Positions 50,387 to 59,803 of a stretch of 64,000 bases of DNA are shown piece after piece. Position numbers and translations under genes: made by a program. Numbering within the stretch: position 1 is the stretch's first letter; the number at the start of each line of letters is the position of its first letter. Below the pieces are notes generated by a model. It searched no databases, was not told the origin of the DNA, and saw nothing but the letters and a program-made list of their open reading frames with translations. Source of the stretch: JAJDZL01 sp965220665 (GTDB taxonomy: Bacteria > Pseudomonadota > Gammaproteobacteria > Arenicellales > JAJDZL01); assembly GCA_965220665.1 (NCBI GenBank), contig CBDCQQ010000004.1:434001-498000 (forward strand), written 5' to 3'.

Positions 50387-52345
50387 GAGGGTTTTGCGTT
50401 AGCAACAATTTTAGGGTCAGAAAATTCTGTCACGGAGAAAAATTCGGTCAATTTCGCGAAACAAAATCCCGCCCGCCGCTGATTTCCGAGTCATCAAGGC
50501 GCCCAGTGCCGCGAAAACCGCCATTGCCGGCGACGCGGGCGAATTGCAGCCGCGCCGAATCTGCCGCACCCGCAGCATCGTGTTCGGTTTGGATTTTCCG
50601 AGCCCCGGGAACCGGGGCGCCAGTCAGGCCGCCAGCGAGGACGCCCAGCTGCGCATCTTTTCCGGCTGTCCGGCCTTGACCGCCACACACGCCCGCGCCA
50701 GCATCACCGCATAGCCAACGGTGAACTTCAGCGTCAGGCGCGCTTTGCCGCGCAGGAAATGATCGTGCGCCAGATGCGCCTGATCGACTCTTGAATAAAT
50801 CCGCTCCATCGCCGACCTCTGATCGTAATGCCGCCGCCACTTGTATGAATTCGGCGGCAAAGGGCCGTAATTGCGAAGATGATCCGGGTCCATCTTCACC
50901 CGCACCACCCGGCTCTTCGACCCCGGTTTCACCTGACCCATGCGGTAACAGGCCGCCTGGCCTTTACAGGTGAAATCATAACTGGCCGCCGGACAGGCCC
51001 ACTTGAGCGTACCGCGCTTCTGCTCCCGTCCCTGATAGTGCATCCGTCGAAGTTCCCGGCTCTGAGGACACTGACAGTACAGACTGCCGTTCTCCGTGCG
51101 AAGAATCGTATCCACCTTCGACTCATCCAGCGGCCGGGTCGGCACCTTCAGCTGCTGCGGATGCAGATTGACGTCCTGCCACATCCGGCGGGTGTCAATC
51201 ACCGGCAGGATATCGTTCTTAAACAGGCGCTTTCTGATCTGGTTGCTGTCAAGCCCCCGGTCGGCCACGAAACTCCTGCACCGGTCAAAGAACCACAGCT
51301 TCTCATGCTCTTCAATCAACCCCTCACAGTGACGGTATTCGGACTCGCGGGCCGTTTCCAGCCGAAACCGAATCGGCAGCTCGTAAGTCACGTCCCCGTG
51401 CGTGTGCAGCGTGTAACCAAACCATTTCTTGGTTTTCCTGACTTCCCGGCCGTTCTGATCAGTCCCGTACTGCTCATGCACGCCCCAGCTGGCATCCGGA
51501 TCCGAGGTGGGATGCCGGCCGGTGGTTTTGTCGATTGCCTTATGCTTGAGCGGCCGGCCGGTCGAATGCGATTCGACGGCTTTGCCGTCGTAGCCGACAC
51601 TTTTTCCAAAGTCCGGCAGCAGTGCCGCGATCTCATCGACCTGCGCCTCAAACACCCGCATCAGCGCACCGGTACCGCGTTCAATCTCGGTCAGCAGTCG
51701 GATGAACCGGCAAAAGGCCGAATCACTCGGCACCGCATAACCGTCAAAGGCCGGGTCGGTGTGAAACCCACGCCGCATCGGAAAGCCCAGCACATGCATC
51801 AGCGCGGGGTTGCGTTTCAGCTCCCGGACGAATCCGGACACGCTGCGGTGCTGCAGAATGTCGATCGCGAACACGGCATTGAGCATCGCTTCGATGGGCC
51901 AGTCCCGCCGGCCTCTGCCTTTGCGGCGGATGAGAATCTCATTGATGAGCTCTGAGAAGTCGAGCTGTTCGAGCAGTGCGGTCAGGTTTTTCAGCTCACA
52001 ATTGTCTGCAGAGTCAGACGCGAAAAGGTCATAATTGATGAGTGCCATGCGTGAATCTCCCGTGGGTTGGTTTTTGTTTCTTTTATGGAGTCAATTATAC
52101 ACGATTGGGATTCGCTCATGGCATTATTTGTCAATTAAAACAAATCATTAGATGATTTTCGTTGGATTCGGCCAGGTGCCCGCAGAGGGCTCAGCGGCGC
52201 GCTGAACGGTTGGGGTGGAAATTCGGGATTTTGCCCTGACAGGCCGCAAATGGCGCCTGATTGGCGGTTTTTGTGGGGTAAACGAAAATTCAGACCCGCT
52301 GAATCGCGCGTCTATTCAAGGGGTTACCGATCTAAAAATTCCCTC
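50387..52345 (-). mobile_element. Insertion sequence, 1,959 bp, copy 2
   Basis: It matches copy 1 (37443-39401) end to end, at a constant offset of 12,944 and in the same orientation, with identical transposase. It is flanked by its own 5-bp target duplication TCCTA (50382-50386 and 52346-52350), proving an independent insertion. It lies inside the coding region of a GT-C glycosyltransferase gene. Confidence 0.95.
50624..52048 (-). CDS. DDE transposase of IS copy 2
   Basis: A 474-residue protein identical to the transposase of copy 1, with the same DDE-type motifs (Asp154, Asp263, Glu415) and Cys-rich insert. Both copies are intact and potentially active. The ATG at 52048 is followed directly by ALINYDLFASDSADN, with GGGAG about 8 nt upstream. 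Confidence 0.95.
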   Translation of the reverse strand: MALINYDLFASDSADNCELKNLTALLEQLDFSELINEILIRRKGRGRRDWPIEAMLNAVFAIDILQHRSVSGFVRELKRNPALMHVLGFPMRRGFHTDPAFDGYAVPSDSAFCRFIRLLTEIERGTGALMRVFEAQVDEIAALLPDFGKSVGYDGKAVESHSTGRPLKHKAIDKTTGRHPTSDPDASWGVHEQYGTDQNGREVRKTKKWFGYTLHTHGDVTYELPIRFRLETARESEYRHCEGLIEEHEKLWFFDRCRSFVADRGLDSNQIRKRLFKNDILPVIDTRRMWQDVNLHPQQLKVPTRPLDESKVDTILRTENGSLYCQCPQSRELRRMHYQGREQKRGTLKWACPAASYDFTCKGQAACYRMGQVKPGSKSRVVRVKMDPDHLRNYGPLPPNSYKWRRHYDQRSAMERIYSRVDQAHLAHDHFLRGKARLTLKFTVGYAVMLARACVAVKAGQPEKMRSWASSLAA

Positions 52346-53696
52346 TCCTAGATCATCCAACCCAAATCATAGCCAAAGTTGCCAAAGAAAAGTTGCAAGT
52401 ACCAAGCAGAGTTCAATTGACATTCAACATCGTCGGGGCATTTCTGACGGGTGTGTTCTTAGTTCAGGCCATTCTCTCACGAGACACGTCCGGATATGAT
52501 CTGATCGCATTTCTGAGTGGAATTGGAATTACCGCAGCAATTGTCTTCGGACTTTGGCTGTGGCTGATCAGGGGAAATCACCATGTCAGTTTTGGCATTG
52601 TTTTTCTCTGGGCCTGTGTATTCAGATTGATCGGTGTTTGGGGGGAGCCCATTCTGGAAGACGATTATTTCCGCTACCTGCTAGATGGCTGTCTTTTTTT
52701 CAGTTACGGGTCTCCCTACGGAATTCCACCTGAATCTCTCTTTACTGAAAATTCCTTGAGTCCGGCATGTGTGGAGATGCTCACTGGGGTAAATAACCCT
52801 CATCTGTCTACGATATATGCACCAGTGCTCCAATATGTCTTTGTTCTATCGCATATTCTTTCCCCAGTTAATCTCGATTTACTGCAGTTCATCATTGTTC
52901 TGTTTGACCTGGCAGTGATCTACATGCTTGGCAGACTGGCACCTGCAAGAATGGTTCTGCTTTATGCTTGGTGCCCTCTCGTCATCAAAGAGTTTGCATT
53001 TACCGCACATCCTGATGTCATTGGTGTATGTCTATTGCTGGCGGCTTTCATTTTCAGGAAGCACAATCAAACGGGTCTAAGTTGTATTCTGCTTGGATTA
53101 GCCATTTGTACAAAAATTCTTGCAATTGCAGCATTGCCGTTTTTTCTTTATCGGCAGCCTGTTCGGTACTGGCTTCTTATTCCGGCGACTGCAAGTATTC
53201 TGTATTTTCCATTTCTGGTTGGACAGCAGCAGACTGACTTAACCATTCTCGCTTACTTTGCGGCAAACTGGCAATTCAACGCTCCAATTTTCAATCTGCT
53301 GAGTAATCTGACAACTGATGGACTCGCGCGGTACATCTGTCTCGCAACTTTCTTGATCTGGTTTGGTTATTTTTTCAAACGACATATCACGCTATACCAG
53401 GCTTGTGACATACCCCGAATGGACTGGGTATTTGGCGTGTTCTTTCTCCTTTCACCCGTTCTGAATGCCTGGTATTGGGTCTGGGTTTTACCATTTGCTG
53501 TTCTTTGGCCAAGCACTTGGGCATGGACAATCTCTGTCACAATCTTACTTTCTTACATTATCGGCCTGAACATTCCAGGGTCGGAGCTTGGCGACTATCA
53601 AGTCTCATTCTATGCACAGGTCATTCAACTTTTGAGTGTTGCTGTCGCCCTTATTTTTGACTATCGCCACGACCGGCTCAGAATGTCCCAATATGA

Positions 53697-54404
53697 CTAG
53701 CGATAAGCCGGCAATTTGGATGAAACAGCGAGCCGAAATATCCAGTAAAAAATTTTATATCCCGCCATCAGCGATCCCTTCAAGGTGCCAGAAATTTTAG
53801 ATTTACCAATTCTCTTTCGATATCGTACGGGTATCTGAAGAATAGTCTGACGGGCCTTGACCGCTTTAACCTGCATTTCAGCGGTCCAGCCAAAATCTTC
53901 GTCTTGCATGTTCAAATGCTGCAGCGCAGGCGCTGAAATACAGCGAAGAGGACCTAAATCCCTGAACCGATAACGATGGAGCAGCCAAATCGTGAGACAA
54001 GCCAGCTGAGTACCCCACTTTTGGTGCGTGAATAAACCTCTCTCCTCATTCGGATTCTCCTGTCTACAACCAATTGCCAAATCACACTGATCCTTTGCAA
54101 CGGATTTGACCAAAGGATTCAAATCATCTGGATAGTCGCTGTAGCTCCCGTTGATGAATGCAAATATGTCGGTCTTGCCGGCTGCCTCAATACCCGTCAG
54201 ACAAGCCCGACCATACCCCGTTCGCGTTTCTTGAATGACTCGGGCACCGGAATTTTCTGCAACATCCCTAGTGGCATCCGTGGAATTATTGTCAACGACT
54301 AAGACCTGATCGACGAATTTTGGTATTTCCCTTATAACTCTGCCAATCGAAGCTTCTTCATTCAATGCTGGAATGATGACTGTAATGTGCTTCTGGCCTA
54401 GCAT
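53697..54404 (-). CDS. Family 2 glycosyltransferase (DPM1/UPP-sugar type)
   Basis: The 235-residue GT-A enzyme has ITVIIPALNEEASIGRVI, the nucleotide-binding VLVVDNNSTDATRDVA, GYGRACLTGIEAA and a DxD-like INGSYSDYPDD, then FGWTAEMQVKAVKA with a basic tail (VRYRKRIGKSKISG). This subgroup transfers sugar to polyprenyl phosphate (dolichyl-phosphate-mannose-synthase-like). That would supply the lipid-linked donor for the convergent GT-C transferase. The 4-bp spacing after the DUF547 gene indicates an operon. Confidence 0.88.
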   Translation of the reverse strand: MLGQKHITVIIPALNEEASIGRVIREIPKFVDQVLVVDNNSTDATRDVAENSGARVIQETRTGYGRACLTGIEAAGKTDIFAFINGSYSDYPDDLNPLVKSVAKDQCDLAIGCRQENPNEERGLFTHQKWGTQLACLTIWLLHRYRFRDLGPLRCISAPALQHLNMQDEDFGWTAEMQVKAVKARQTILQIPVRYRKRIGKSKISGTLKGSLMAGYKIFYWIFRLAVSSKLPAYR

Positions 54405-54408
54405 GTCC

Positions 54409-55224
54409 CTACTCGTTCAGCCTCCAGTCGTATTCGTAGTCATCAATCTCATCAAAGTCTTGCAGTTCTTCCGCAAGCTCACCTGAGGCATATTCCAGCA
54501 GATGTTCAATAACACCTATTTCTGAATCACCAAAATCCTCACGATACCAGTCATAAATACTTGAGACAATTAATTCATCGTCTTCGATTCTGGCCCCACG
54601 TGGGTGATTGACATATTCTCTGGCAGCCTTCTCTAGTTGCTCTTCCAGATTTTCAGCGGTAAATGCAACAAGCTGCAGGTTTGGACAGCCAATCGATGCG
54701 CAATTGACAGCGTAGTGAATTCTGTTGTCTGCATAAACCGGACGCAAGATATCGTGTTCGATGTTATCAAGAGTCAATTCCACATCTTGCACTGACACAA
54801 ACTCTTCTTTCCAGGGTCCGCGCGTCAGCAGACTGAAGGAAATGTCTCGAATGGTATCAACTGGATAGTGCTCAAGTATGACCCAAACGGTCAACGCGTT
54901 ATATAGATTGACCCAGTAGGCGAACTGTTGATCAGCATCCAACTCCGTCACAACTACAGTCTCCAGATCTTCAATGTAATCTTCAAGTCGTTCAAAATCA
55001 TCTTCAGAAACCTGACCGTAGCGAAAATAATTCAAGCCATCCCGTTGACTAATGTACTTTGACAGAATTTCTGTCCACACCGAGTGATCAAGGGTTCTTG
55101 AACTGGATTCAGACGGTTCAGCGTGAAAAATGGACAGGTCTGCTGCATGTACAGAGGCTGCCAGAGGCAATAAAATAAACAGCAGCGTCAACCGGACCGA
55201 GTCCTTGAACAGTTTCAATTTCAT
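54409..55224 (-). CDS. Secreted DUF547 protein
   Basis: The 271-residue protein has a signal peptide (MKLKLFKDSVRLTLLFILLPLAASVHA) and a DUF547 domain: FAYWVNLYNALTVWVILEHYP, FSLLTRGPWKEEFVSV, LTLDNIEHDILRP, RIHYAVNCASIGCPNLQLVAF and SSIYDWYREDFG. The His/Cys pattern of IHYAVNCASIGCP is the family hallmark; function is unknown. The acidic C-terminus is notable (EELQDFDEIDDYEYDW). ATG 55224 gives a proper signal peptide with AGAGG upstream. It is co-transcribed with the GT2 gene. Confidence 0.88.
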   Translation of the reverse strand: MKLKLFKDSVRLTLLFILLPLAASVHAADLSIFHAEPSESSSRTLDHSVWTEILSKYISQRDGLNYFRYGQVSEDDFERLEDYIEDLETVVVTELDADQQFAYWVNLYNALTVWVILEHYPVDTIRDISFSLLTRGPWKEEFVSVQDVELTLDNIEHDILRPVYADNRIHYAVNCASIGCPNLQLVAFTAENLEEQLEKAAREYVNHPRGARIEDDELIVSSIYDWYREDFGDSEIGVIEHLLEYASGELAEELQDFDEIDDYEYDWRLNE

Positions 55225-55324
55225 AGTCCCAACCTCTAGAAATGATCTTAACATCATGGATTTTAAGCCGATTATGTGCACAGTAACTTCAGGATATCTT
55301 TATCCGACAATACAAACAGCCCGT

Positions 55325-55849
55325 ATGTTCTACCTGACACTGCTGACAGCATTGTTTGTTTCTATTTACTCTATATCGACAAGCGCCGATGAGGTCAGGC
55401 TACTGGCTGACAATACTCTTAAATATCAAGGTGATAAGATTGCGCTCGCTGATATTTCTGTTCCGCAGGCCACTGCAAAGTGTCAGGGCGATGGCAAGTC
55501 ATGGCCGTGTGGTGCCAAGGCAACACTAAGGCTTAACGAACTGATTAAAAATTCGTCGTTTAGGTGCACCGTGATACAAATAAAAGACAGCGTGTCACTC
55601 GCTCGCTGCAGTATTGGTGAAGTCGACCTTGGTAGACAGCTAGTCGAAGAAGGATGGGCACTGACTGTGGGGATGGAAACGGAATACACACAGGCTGAAC
55701 AGGAAGCGAAGCGAACTCAATCCGGAATCTGGCGTGATGAGTTTTCACCGCCTGATACATGGCGGCAATATCCCGACACCGCGCTTAACCCTTACCTGGA
55801 TCTGCTATGCAGCGTTTGCTCAACGCGGAAACAGTCTCGAGGGCAATGA
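55325..55849 (+). CDS. Secreted staphylococcal-nuclease-like (SNase) protein
   Basis: The 174-residue protein begins MFYLTLLTALFVSIYSISTSA (signal peptide) and contains an SNase/OB-fold domain: IALADISVPQATAKCQGDGKSWPCG, ATLRLNELIKNSSFRCTV, LARCSIGEVDLGRQLVEEGWAL, QAEQEAKRTQSGIWRDEF. Many proteobacterial members of this type lack the full catalytic Arg/Glu set, so nuclease activity is uncertain. ATG 55325 is chosen for the signal peptide over longer in-frame starts that overlap the divergent DUF547 gene. Confidence 0.85.
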   Translation: MFYLTLLTALFVSIYSISTSADEVRLLADNTLKYQGDKIALADISVPQATAKCQGDGKSWPCGAKATLRLNELIKNSSFRCTVIQIKDSVSLARCSIGEVDLGRQLVEEGWALTVGMETEYTQAEQEAKRTQSGIWRDEFSPPDTWRQYPDTALNPYLDLLCSVCSTRKQSRGQ

Positions 55850-55887
55850 CCTTCGATACTTGTACTGAATCGAGTTCTGTATTGAAA

Positions 55888-56574
55888 CTAACTGATACCG
55901 AGTAGTGGCAGAAGCTCTGTCAGGTCCTTAATTTCAGCACGCGGTTTGGCTGGCAATTGATCAAGCTGCTGATTGTAGCGATTACACCAAGCCACTTGGA
56001 AACCGAAATGCGCCCCACCAATGGCATCCCAGCAATTGGACGATAAAAATGCAATCTCTTCTGGCTTTACATTGAAGTGGTCGCAGGGCATCTGATAGAC
56101 TTGCGCAGTAGGTTTGAAGATTCCAACTTCATCAACTGAAAGACATACATCCATATAGTCTGAAAATCCAGAGTTTTCCACAACTGGCAATAGCATGTTT
56201 GGGGAGCCATTCGACAAAATGGCTGTCTCCAGTCCATTTTCCTTGAGTGTTTTCAACACCATCGGCACTTCCCGGAAGCAACCGAGTGTCAAGTAGGCAT
56301 TCATTAGATTTTCTCGAAGCTTCGGATTAACGACACCGTGAGACGCCAGAGCGTAATCGAGCGACTCACCAGTTACCTGCCAAAAGTCATCATAAGCACC
56401 CATCAGACTTCGAAGCCACGTGTATTGCAGTTGTTTGTTTCGCCACATCTCTGACACCGGCTGTTCTAAGTCCCCCAGTGCAGCACTGTGCTGGGCCGCT
56501 GCCGAATGCACATCCAATAGTGTTCCATAAGCATCGAATACGCATACGCGAATTTTGGAAAACGACTGAGACAT
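55888..56574 (-). CDS. Haloacid dehalogenase type II (HAD superfamily)
   Basis: The 228-residue protein has the HAD motifs: I (VFDAYGTLLDV with the nucleophilic Asp), II (ETAILSNGSPNML), III (VDEVGIFKPTAQVY with Lys) and IV (IAFLSSNCWDAIGGAHFGF). The FDAYGTLLD and SSNxWD(A/V)xGA signatures mark L-2-haloacid dehalogenases, which hydrolyse 2-haloalkanoates to 2-hydroxyacids. ATG 56574 has GGAGGAG upstream. It is 14 bp downstream of the thioesterase gene on the same strand. Confidence 0.9.
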   Translation of the reverse strand: MSQSFSKIRVCVFDAYGTLLDVHSAAAQHSAALGDLEQPVSEMWRNKQLQYTWLRSLMGAYDDFWQVTGESLDYALASHGVVNPKLRENLMNAYLTLGCFREVPMVLKTLKENGLETAILSNGSPNMLLPVVENSGFSDYMDVCLSVDEVGIFKPTAQVYQMPCDHFNVKPEEIAFLSSNCWDAIGGAHFGFQVAWCNRYNQQLDQLPAKPRAEIKDLTELLPLLGIS

Positions 56575-56588
56575 TCTGAATCTCCTCC

Positions 56589-57017
56589 TTATTTGTTGGG
56601 TTGTGGGGGTAGAGAATAAGTGCACGTCACATGGGCAACCAAATCATTCTGCTGGTAGTTGCCAAATAGTTCAACTGCACCGACTGCAAGACGTTTGCCC
56701 AGCTTGATAACTTTCGCTTCTGCAACAATATCGCCCGGTTCCGGTCGAACCAGAAAATTGATGTTAAGGTTTGAAGTTACTGCCATCTGAACTCGCTCTG
56801 CACGACTCATAATTGCACCCCACATGGCAAAATCGGCCAAGGCCATCATAATTGGTCCAGATACGGTGCCACCAGGACGCAGAAAGTCCTCTCTGTAAAT
56901 CGCGCGCACCGTGCATTCTCCACGCTCAAAACGTTCCACATGAAATCCAAACACCTCCAACAGCGGTAGTTCCTCGTAAGCGATGCGGCTAAATTCTTCT
57001 AGCGTAATTGTGGACAT
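56589..57017 (-). CDS. PaaI-type hotdog thioesterase
   Basis: The 142-residue hotdog protein has the PaaI-family helix region LRPGGTVSGPIMMALADFAMW and NLNINFLVRPEPGDIVAEAKVIKLGKR. It probably hydrolyses acyl- or aromatic acyl-CoA thioesters, in keeping with the neighbouring enoyl-CoA hydratase and acyl-CoA synthetase genes. ATG 57017 is preferred to a longer start. It is divergent from the enoyl-CoA hydratase. Confidence 0.87.
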   Translation of the reverse strand: MSTITLEEFSRIAYEELPLLEVFGFHVERFERGECTVRAIYREDFLRPGGTVSGPIMMALADFAMWGAIMSRAERVQMAVTSNLNINFLVRPEPGDIVAEAKVIKLGKRLAVGAVELFGNYQQNDLVAHVTCTYSLPPQPNK

Positions 57018-57093
57018 CGAACTTTCAAACTTGCAGTGAATAACCAATTGGGCATAAAATTATAGAAATCATCGTCTCAACCGAGAATAAGTC

Positions 57094-57897
57094 ATGAGTC
57101 AGCTAGCGACAGATCTTTCCGCATCAATTGAACCGCTACTATATCGCGAAGATTTTGATTCGATCGCTCGAATCACACTTAATCGACCTGATAAATATAA
57201 CCCCCTGTCTCGGGATATGCTCGCACAGTTGCAGACAAATTTCGATGAGATCGCCAACGATGAATCCATTCGAGTGGTCATACTGGCAGCGAAAGGAAAA
57301 GCCTTTTCCGCAGGACATGACCTTAATGAGATGCTCAGTCATTCAGACTCTGAATTTGCCGAAACCCTGCTGGCTGAATGTAGTCGGATGATGGTTACCA
57401 TTAATCGGCTGCCGCAACCGGTGATTGCTCAGGTACAGGGAATTGCTACCGCCGCAGGCTGTCAGTTGGTTGCAAACTGTGACCTCGCAATTGCTTCGAC
57501 AGAATCCAAATTTGCCGTATCCGGCATCAATCTTGGACTCTTCTGTTCAACCCCTGGAGTCGCACTCAGCCGAAACGTCTCCCGCAAGACTGCTTTGGAA
57601 ATGCTTTTAACCGGCGAGTTTATTGATGCACAGACCGCTTTGGAAAAAGGTTTGGTAAACCGACTGGCCGAACCCGAAGAATTGGAAAATGCCGCATTGG
57701 AATTTGCCCATAGCATCGCGGTGAAACCCAGAGAAGTCATTGCGCTTGGAAAACGGTTATTCTACGACCAAATTGACCAGCAATTGGAAGATGCCTATAA
57801 AGTTGCCAGCGAGCGCATGGTCTGCAACCTGGGATTTCCTTCAACCGCTGAAGGCATAAGCGCTTTTGTCGAAAAACGTAAACCTGACTGGTCCTGA
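57094..57897 (+). CDS. Enoyl-CoA hydratase/isomerase family protein
   Basis: A 267-residue crotonase-fold enzyme: ITLNRPDKYNPLSRDMLAQL, oxyanion-hole loop AKGKAFSAGHDLNEM, and PVIAQVQGIATAAGCQLVANCDLAIAS with the second oxyanion Gly. The SAGHDLNEM variant and the segment LGLFCSTPGVALSRN resemble ECHDC3-like enoyl-CoA hydratases; the catalytic Glu pair of true hydratases is not obvious, so isomerase or thioesterase activity is possible. Likely part of acyl-CoA metabolism with the flanking genes. Confidence 0.9.
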   Translation: MSQLATDLSASIEPLLYREDFDSIARITLNRPDKYNPLSRDMLAQLQTNFDEIANDESIRVVILAAKGKAFSAGHDLNEMLSHSDSEFAETLLAECSRMMVTINRLPQPVIAQVQGIATAAGCQLVANCDLAIASTESKFAVSGINLGLFCSTPGVALSRNVSRKTALEMLLTGEFIDAQTALEKGLVNRLAEPEELENAALEFAHSIAVKPREVIALGKRLFYDQIDQQLEDAYKVASERMVCNLGFPSTAEGISAFVEKRKPDWS

Positions 57898-57924
57898 TCT
57901 GTTCTGACCGACCGCTTGATCGAC

Positions 57925-59727
57925 TCACAAGTTGACATACGTGCCGGGTGCATCTGCCAGTGGCGTGTACAAATCACTCCCGGGTTCACGAGCAGGAATT
58001 TTCTTACCGCTATAGCGCTTGATCCACTTTTCCCACTTTGGCCACCACGAGCCTGCATTCGAAGTTGCCGATTCAAGCCACTCGTCGGCTGAAACCGGCA
58101 GTTCTTTGGTACTGGTCCAGTAACCGTATTTGTTTTTCGACGGCGGATTAATGATGCCGGCAATGTGACCGGACTGTCCGAGAATGAATTGAGTCTTGCC
58201 AGAAAGGAGTTTTGCTCCGCTATAAGTCGAACGCCATGGCGCAATGTGATCCAGTTCGGTGGAAACGAAAGTGGTCGGCAGCTTCACTTTCGAAAGATTG
58301 ATTGGCGTATTCAGGACACTGATACCATCAGGCTGCGCTAGTTTGTTTTCCAGATACATCTTTCTCAGATAGTAGCTGTGCATCGCGGCCGGCAATCGAG
58401 TCGAATCGGAATTCCAGTACAAAAGATCAAACTGTGCCGGTGGTTTGCCAAGAAGATAGTTATTGATGACAAAATGCCAGATCAAATCATTGGAACGCAT
58501 CATGTTAAATGTCGAGGCCATTGACTTGCCATCCAGATAGCCGTTGGCCTCCATTTTCGTCTCAAGTTGACGAACGCTGTGTTCATCAACGAACACACCA
58601 AGATCACCTGGTTCACCAAAGTCAATCATAGTAGTGAAAAAAGTTGCAGTGGAAATTGCCACGGATTTTTCGGACTGACTTGCCAGATACCCGAGCAGTG
58701 TTGCCAATAAAGTTCCACCCAGGCAATAACCAATCGCATTGATCTTTTTCTGGTCTGTGATGGATTGAATCACATCCATCGCCCAAAGCGGACCATCTTT
58801 CAAGTAATCGTCAAATGTGGTTTCACGATAGCTTTCGTCAGGATTCACCCAGGAGATGACAAAGACTGAGTAACCCTGCCCTACAAGCCAACTGATAAAA
58901 GAATTTTTTGGGGATAAATCGAGAATGTAGAACTTGTTAATCCACGGAGGAATGATCATGACCGGTCTTGAGTGCACCGTCTCGGTGGATGGTGCATACT
59001 GAATGAGTTCGGCCATGCGGTTGCGGGCAACAACTTTACCGGGTGTAACGGCGATGTTTCGACCGAGTTCGAACGCGTCGTCATCGACCATTTTGACGCT
59101 TTTTCCTGCTTCCAAATCATCTGCCAGATTTCGAAGCCCATGAAGTAGGTTTTCGCCCTTCGATTCACGCGTGGCTTTTAGCACATCAGGATTGGTCTGC
59201 AGAAAATTGGTCGGAGCCAATGCATTTACAACCTGATCGGAATAAAAATCAAGTTTTCTCTTTTCCTCACTGGTTAAGCCATCGGTTTGTTGGAAACATC
59301 CTTGCAGATATTCCGAGCCAATGAGGTAGGATTGTTTTAACGCATCAAACCATAAATTCGTGTTAGACGATTCTGGATTGTTCACATCGGCATGCCACTC
59401 TGATGACCTGAATCGACCGTCATCAGAATTAGGCTGAATCGCAGGGGATGCATCTATACCCTGTGATTTTTTAACGATGTAGTCACCCAATGCAGCGTAC
59501 TTGGAAAATGCTTTCAACTGCACCTGCAACAGGTTATTAAGGTCATTCACATTACCTAATGCAGCTTTTGCAAATAATGTGCCGAGACGAATGGAAAATT
59601 GTGAAACATCAGCCGACGGTGGAGTGTTCATCAACGAAGTCATGACTCGGGAATACTGTTGATTAAACTCGGACAGCAAAAGTGCGGGGTTGAAGCCTGA
59701 ATTCTCTTCTGAAAGTTCTTCCTGCAT
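57925..59727 (-). CDS. phaC: Class I poly(3-hydroxyalkanoate) synthase
   Basis: The 600-residue protein is a full-length class I PhaC: N-terminal PhaC_N domain, PVMIIPPWINKFYILDLSP, the lipase-like box GYCLGG with catalytic Cys (about residue 332), the catalytic Asp in STELDHIAPW (about 490) and His in LGQSGHIAGIINPP (about 520). It polymerises (R)-3-hydroxyacyl-CoA into storage granules. No phaA, phaB or phasin gene is adjacent; the neighbouring MaoC-type hydratase (77 bp upstream, same strand) could supply monomer from beta-oxidation. Confidence 0.95.
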   Translation of the reverse strand: MQEELSEENSGFNPALLLSEFNQQYSRVMTSLMNTPPSADVSQFSIRLGTLFAKAALGNVNDLNNLLQVQLKAFSKYAALGDYIVKKSQGIDASPAIQPNSDDGRFRSSEWHADVNNPESSNTNLWFDALKQSYLIGSEYLQGCFQQTDGLTSEEKRKLDFYSDQVVNALAPTNFLQTNPDVLKATRESKGENLLHGLRNLADDLEAGKSVKMVDDDAFELGRNIAVTPGKVVARNRMAELIQYAPSTETVHSRPVMIIPPWINKFYILDLSPKNSFISWLVGQGYSVFVISWVNPDESYRETTFDDYLKDGPLWAMDVIQSITDQKKINAIGYCLGGTLLATLLGYLASQSEKSVAISTATFFTTMIDFGEPGDLGVFVDEHSVRQLETKMEANGYLDGKSMASTFNMMRSNDLIWHFVINNYLLGKPPAQFDLLYWNSDSTRLPAAMHSYYLRKMYLENKLAQPDGISVLNTPINLSKVKLPTTFVSTELDHIAPWRSTYSGAKLLSGKTQFILGQSGHIAGIINPPSKNKYGYWTSTKELPVSADEWLESATSNAGSWWPKWEKWIKRYSGKKIPAREPGSDLYTPLADAPGTYVNL

Positions 59728-59803
59728 AAACTAATCTCGTTTTTTATTGCACTGCATTATTAAATAGTGCTTCTAAATCAGGTGTGAATTCGATGGAAAT
59801 CTC

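Larger units (their letters stand above)
50378..53700 (+). pseudogene. GT-C-type membrane glycosyltransferase gene split after codon 3 by IS copy 2
   Basis: If the IS and one 5-bp duplication are removed, ATG 50378, CTC, CTA joins in frame to GAT 52351, giving an intact 452-residue protein. The remainder (52351-53700) encodes about ten transmembrane helices with the GT-C acidic motif EDDYFRYLLDG in the first lumenal loop and HPDVIGVCLLLAAFIF, as in polyprenyl-phosphate-dependent mannosyl/glucosyltransferases. After the IS the frame is closed by TAA 52333 and the first usable start is TTG 52393, which would drop 17 residues but keep all helices. So the gene is separated from its promoter and start, yet may be partly rescued. 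Its stop shares a CTAG with the convergent GT2 gene. Confidence 0.85.
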
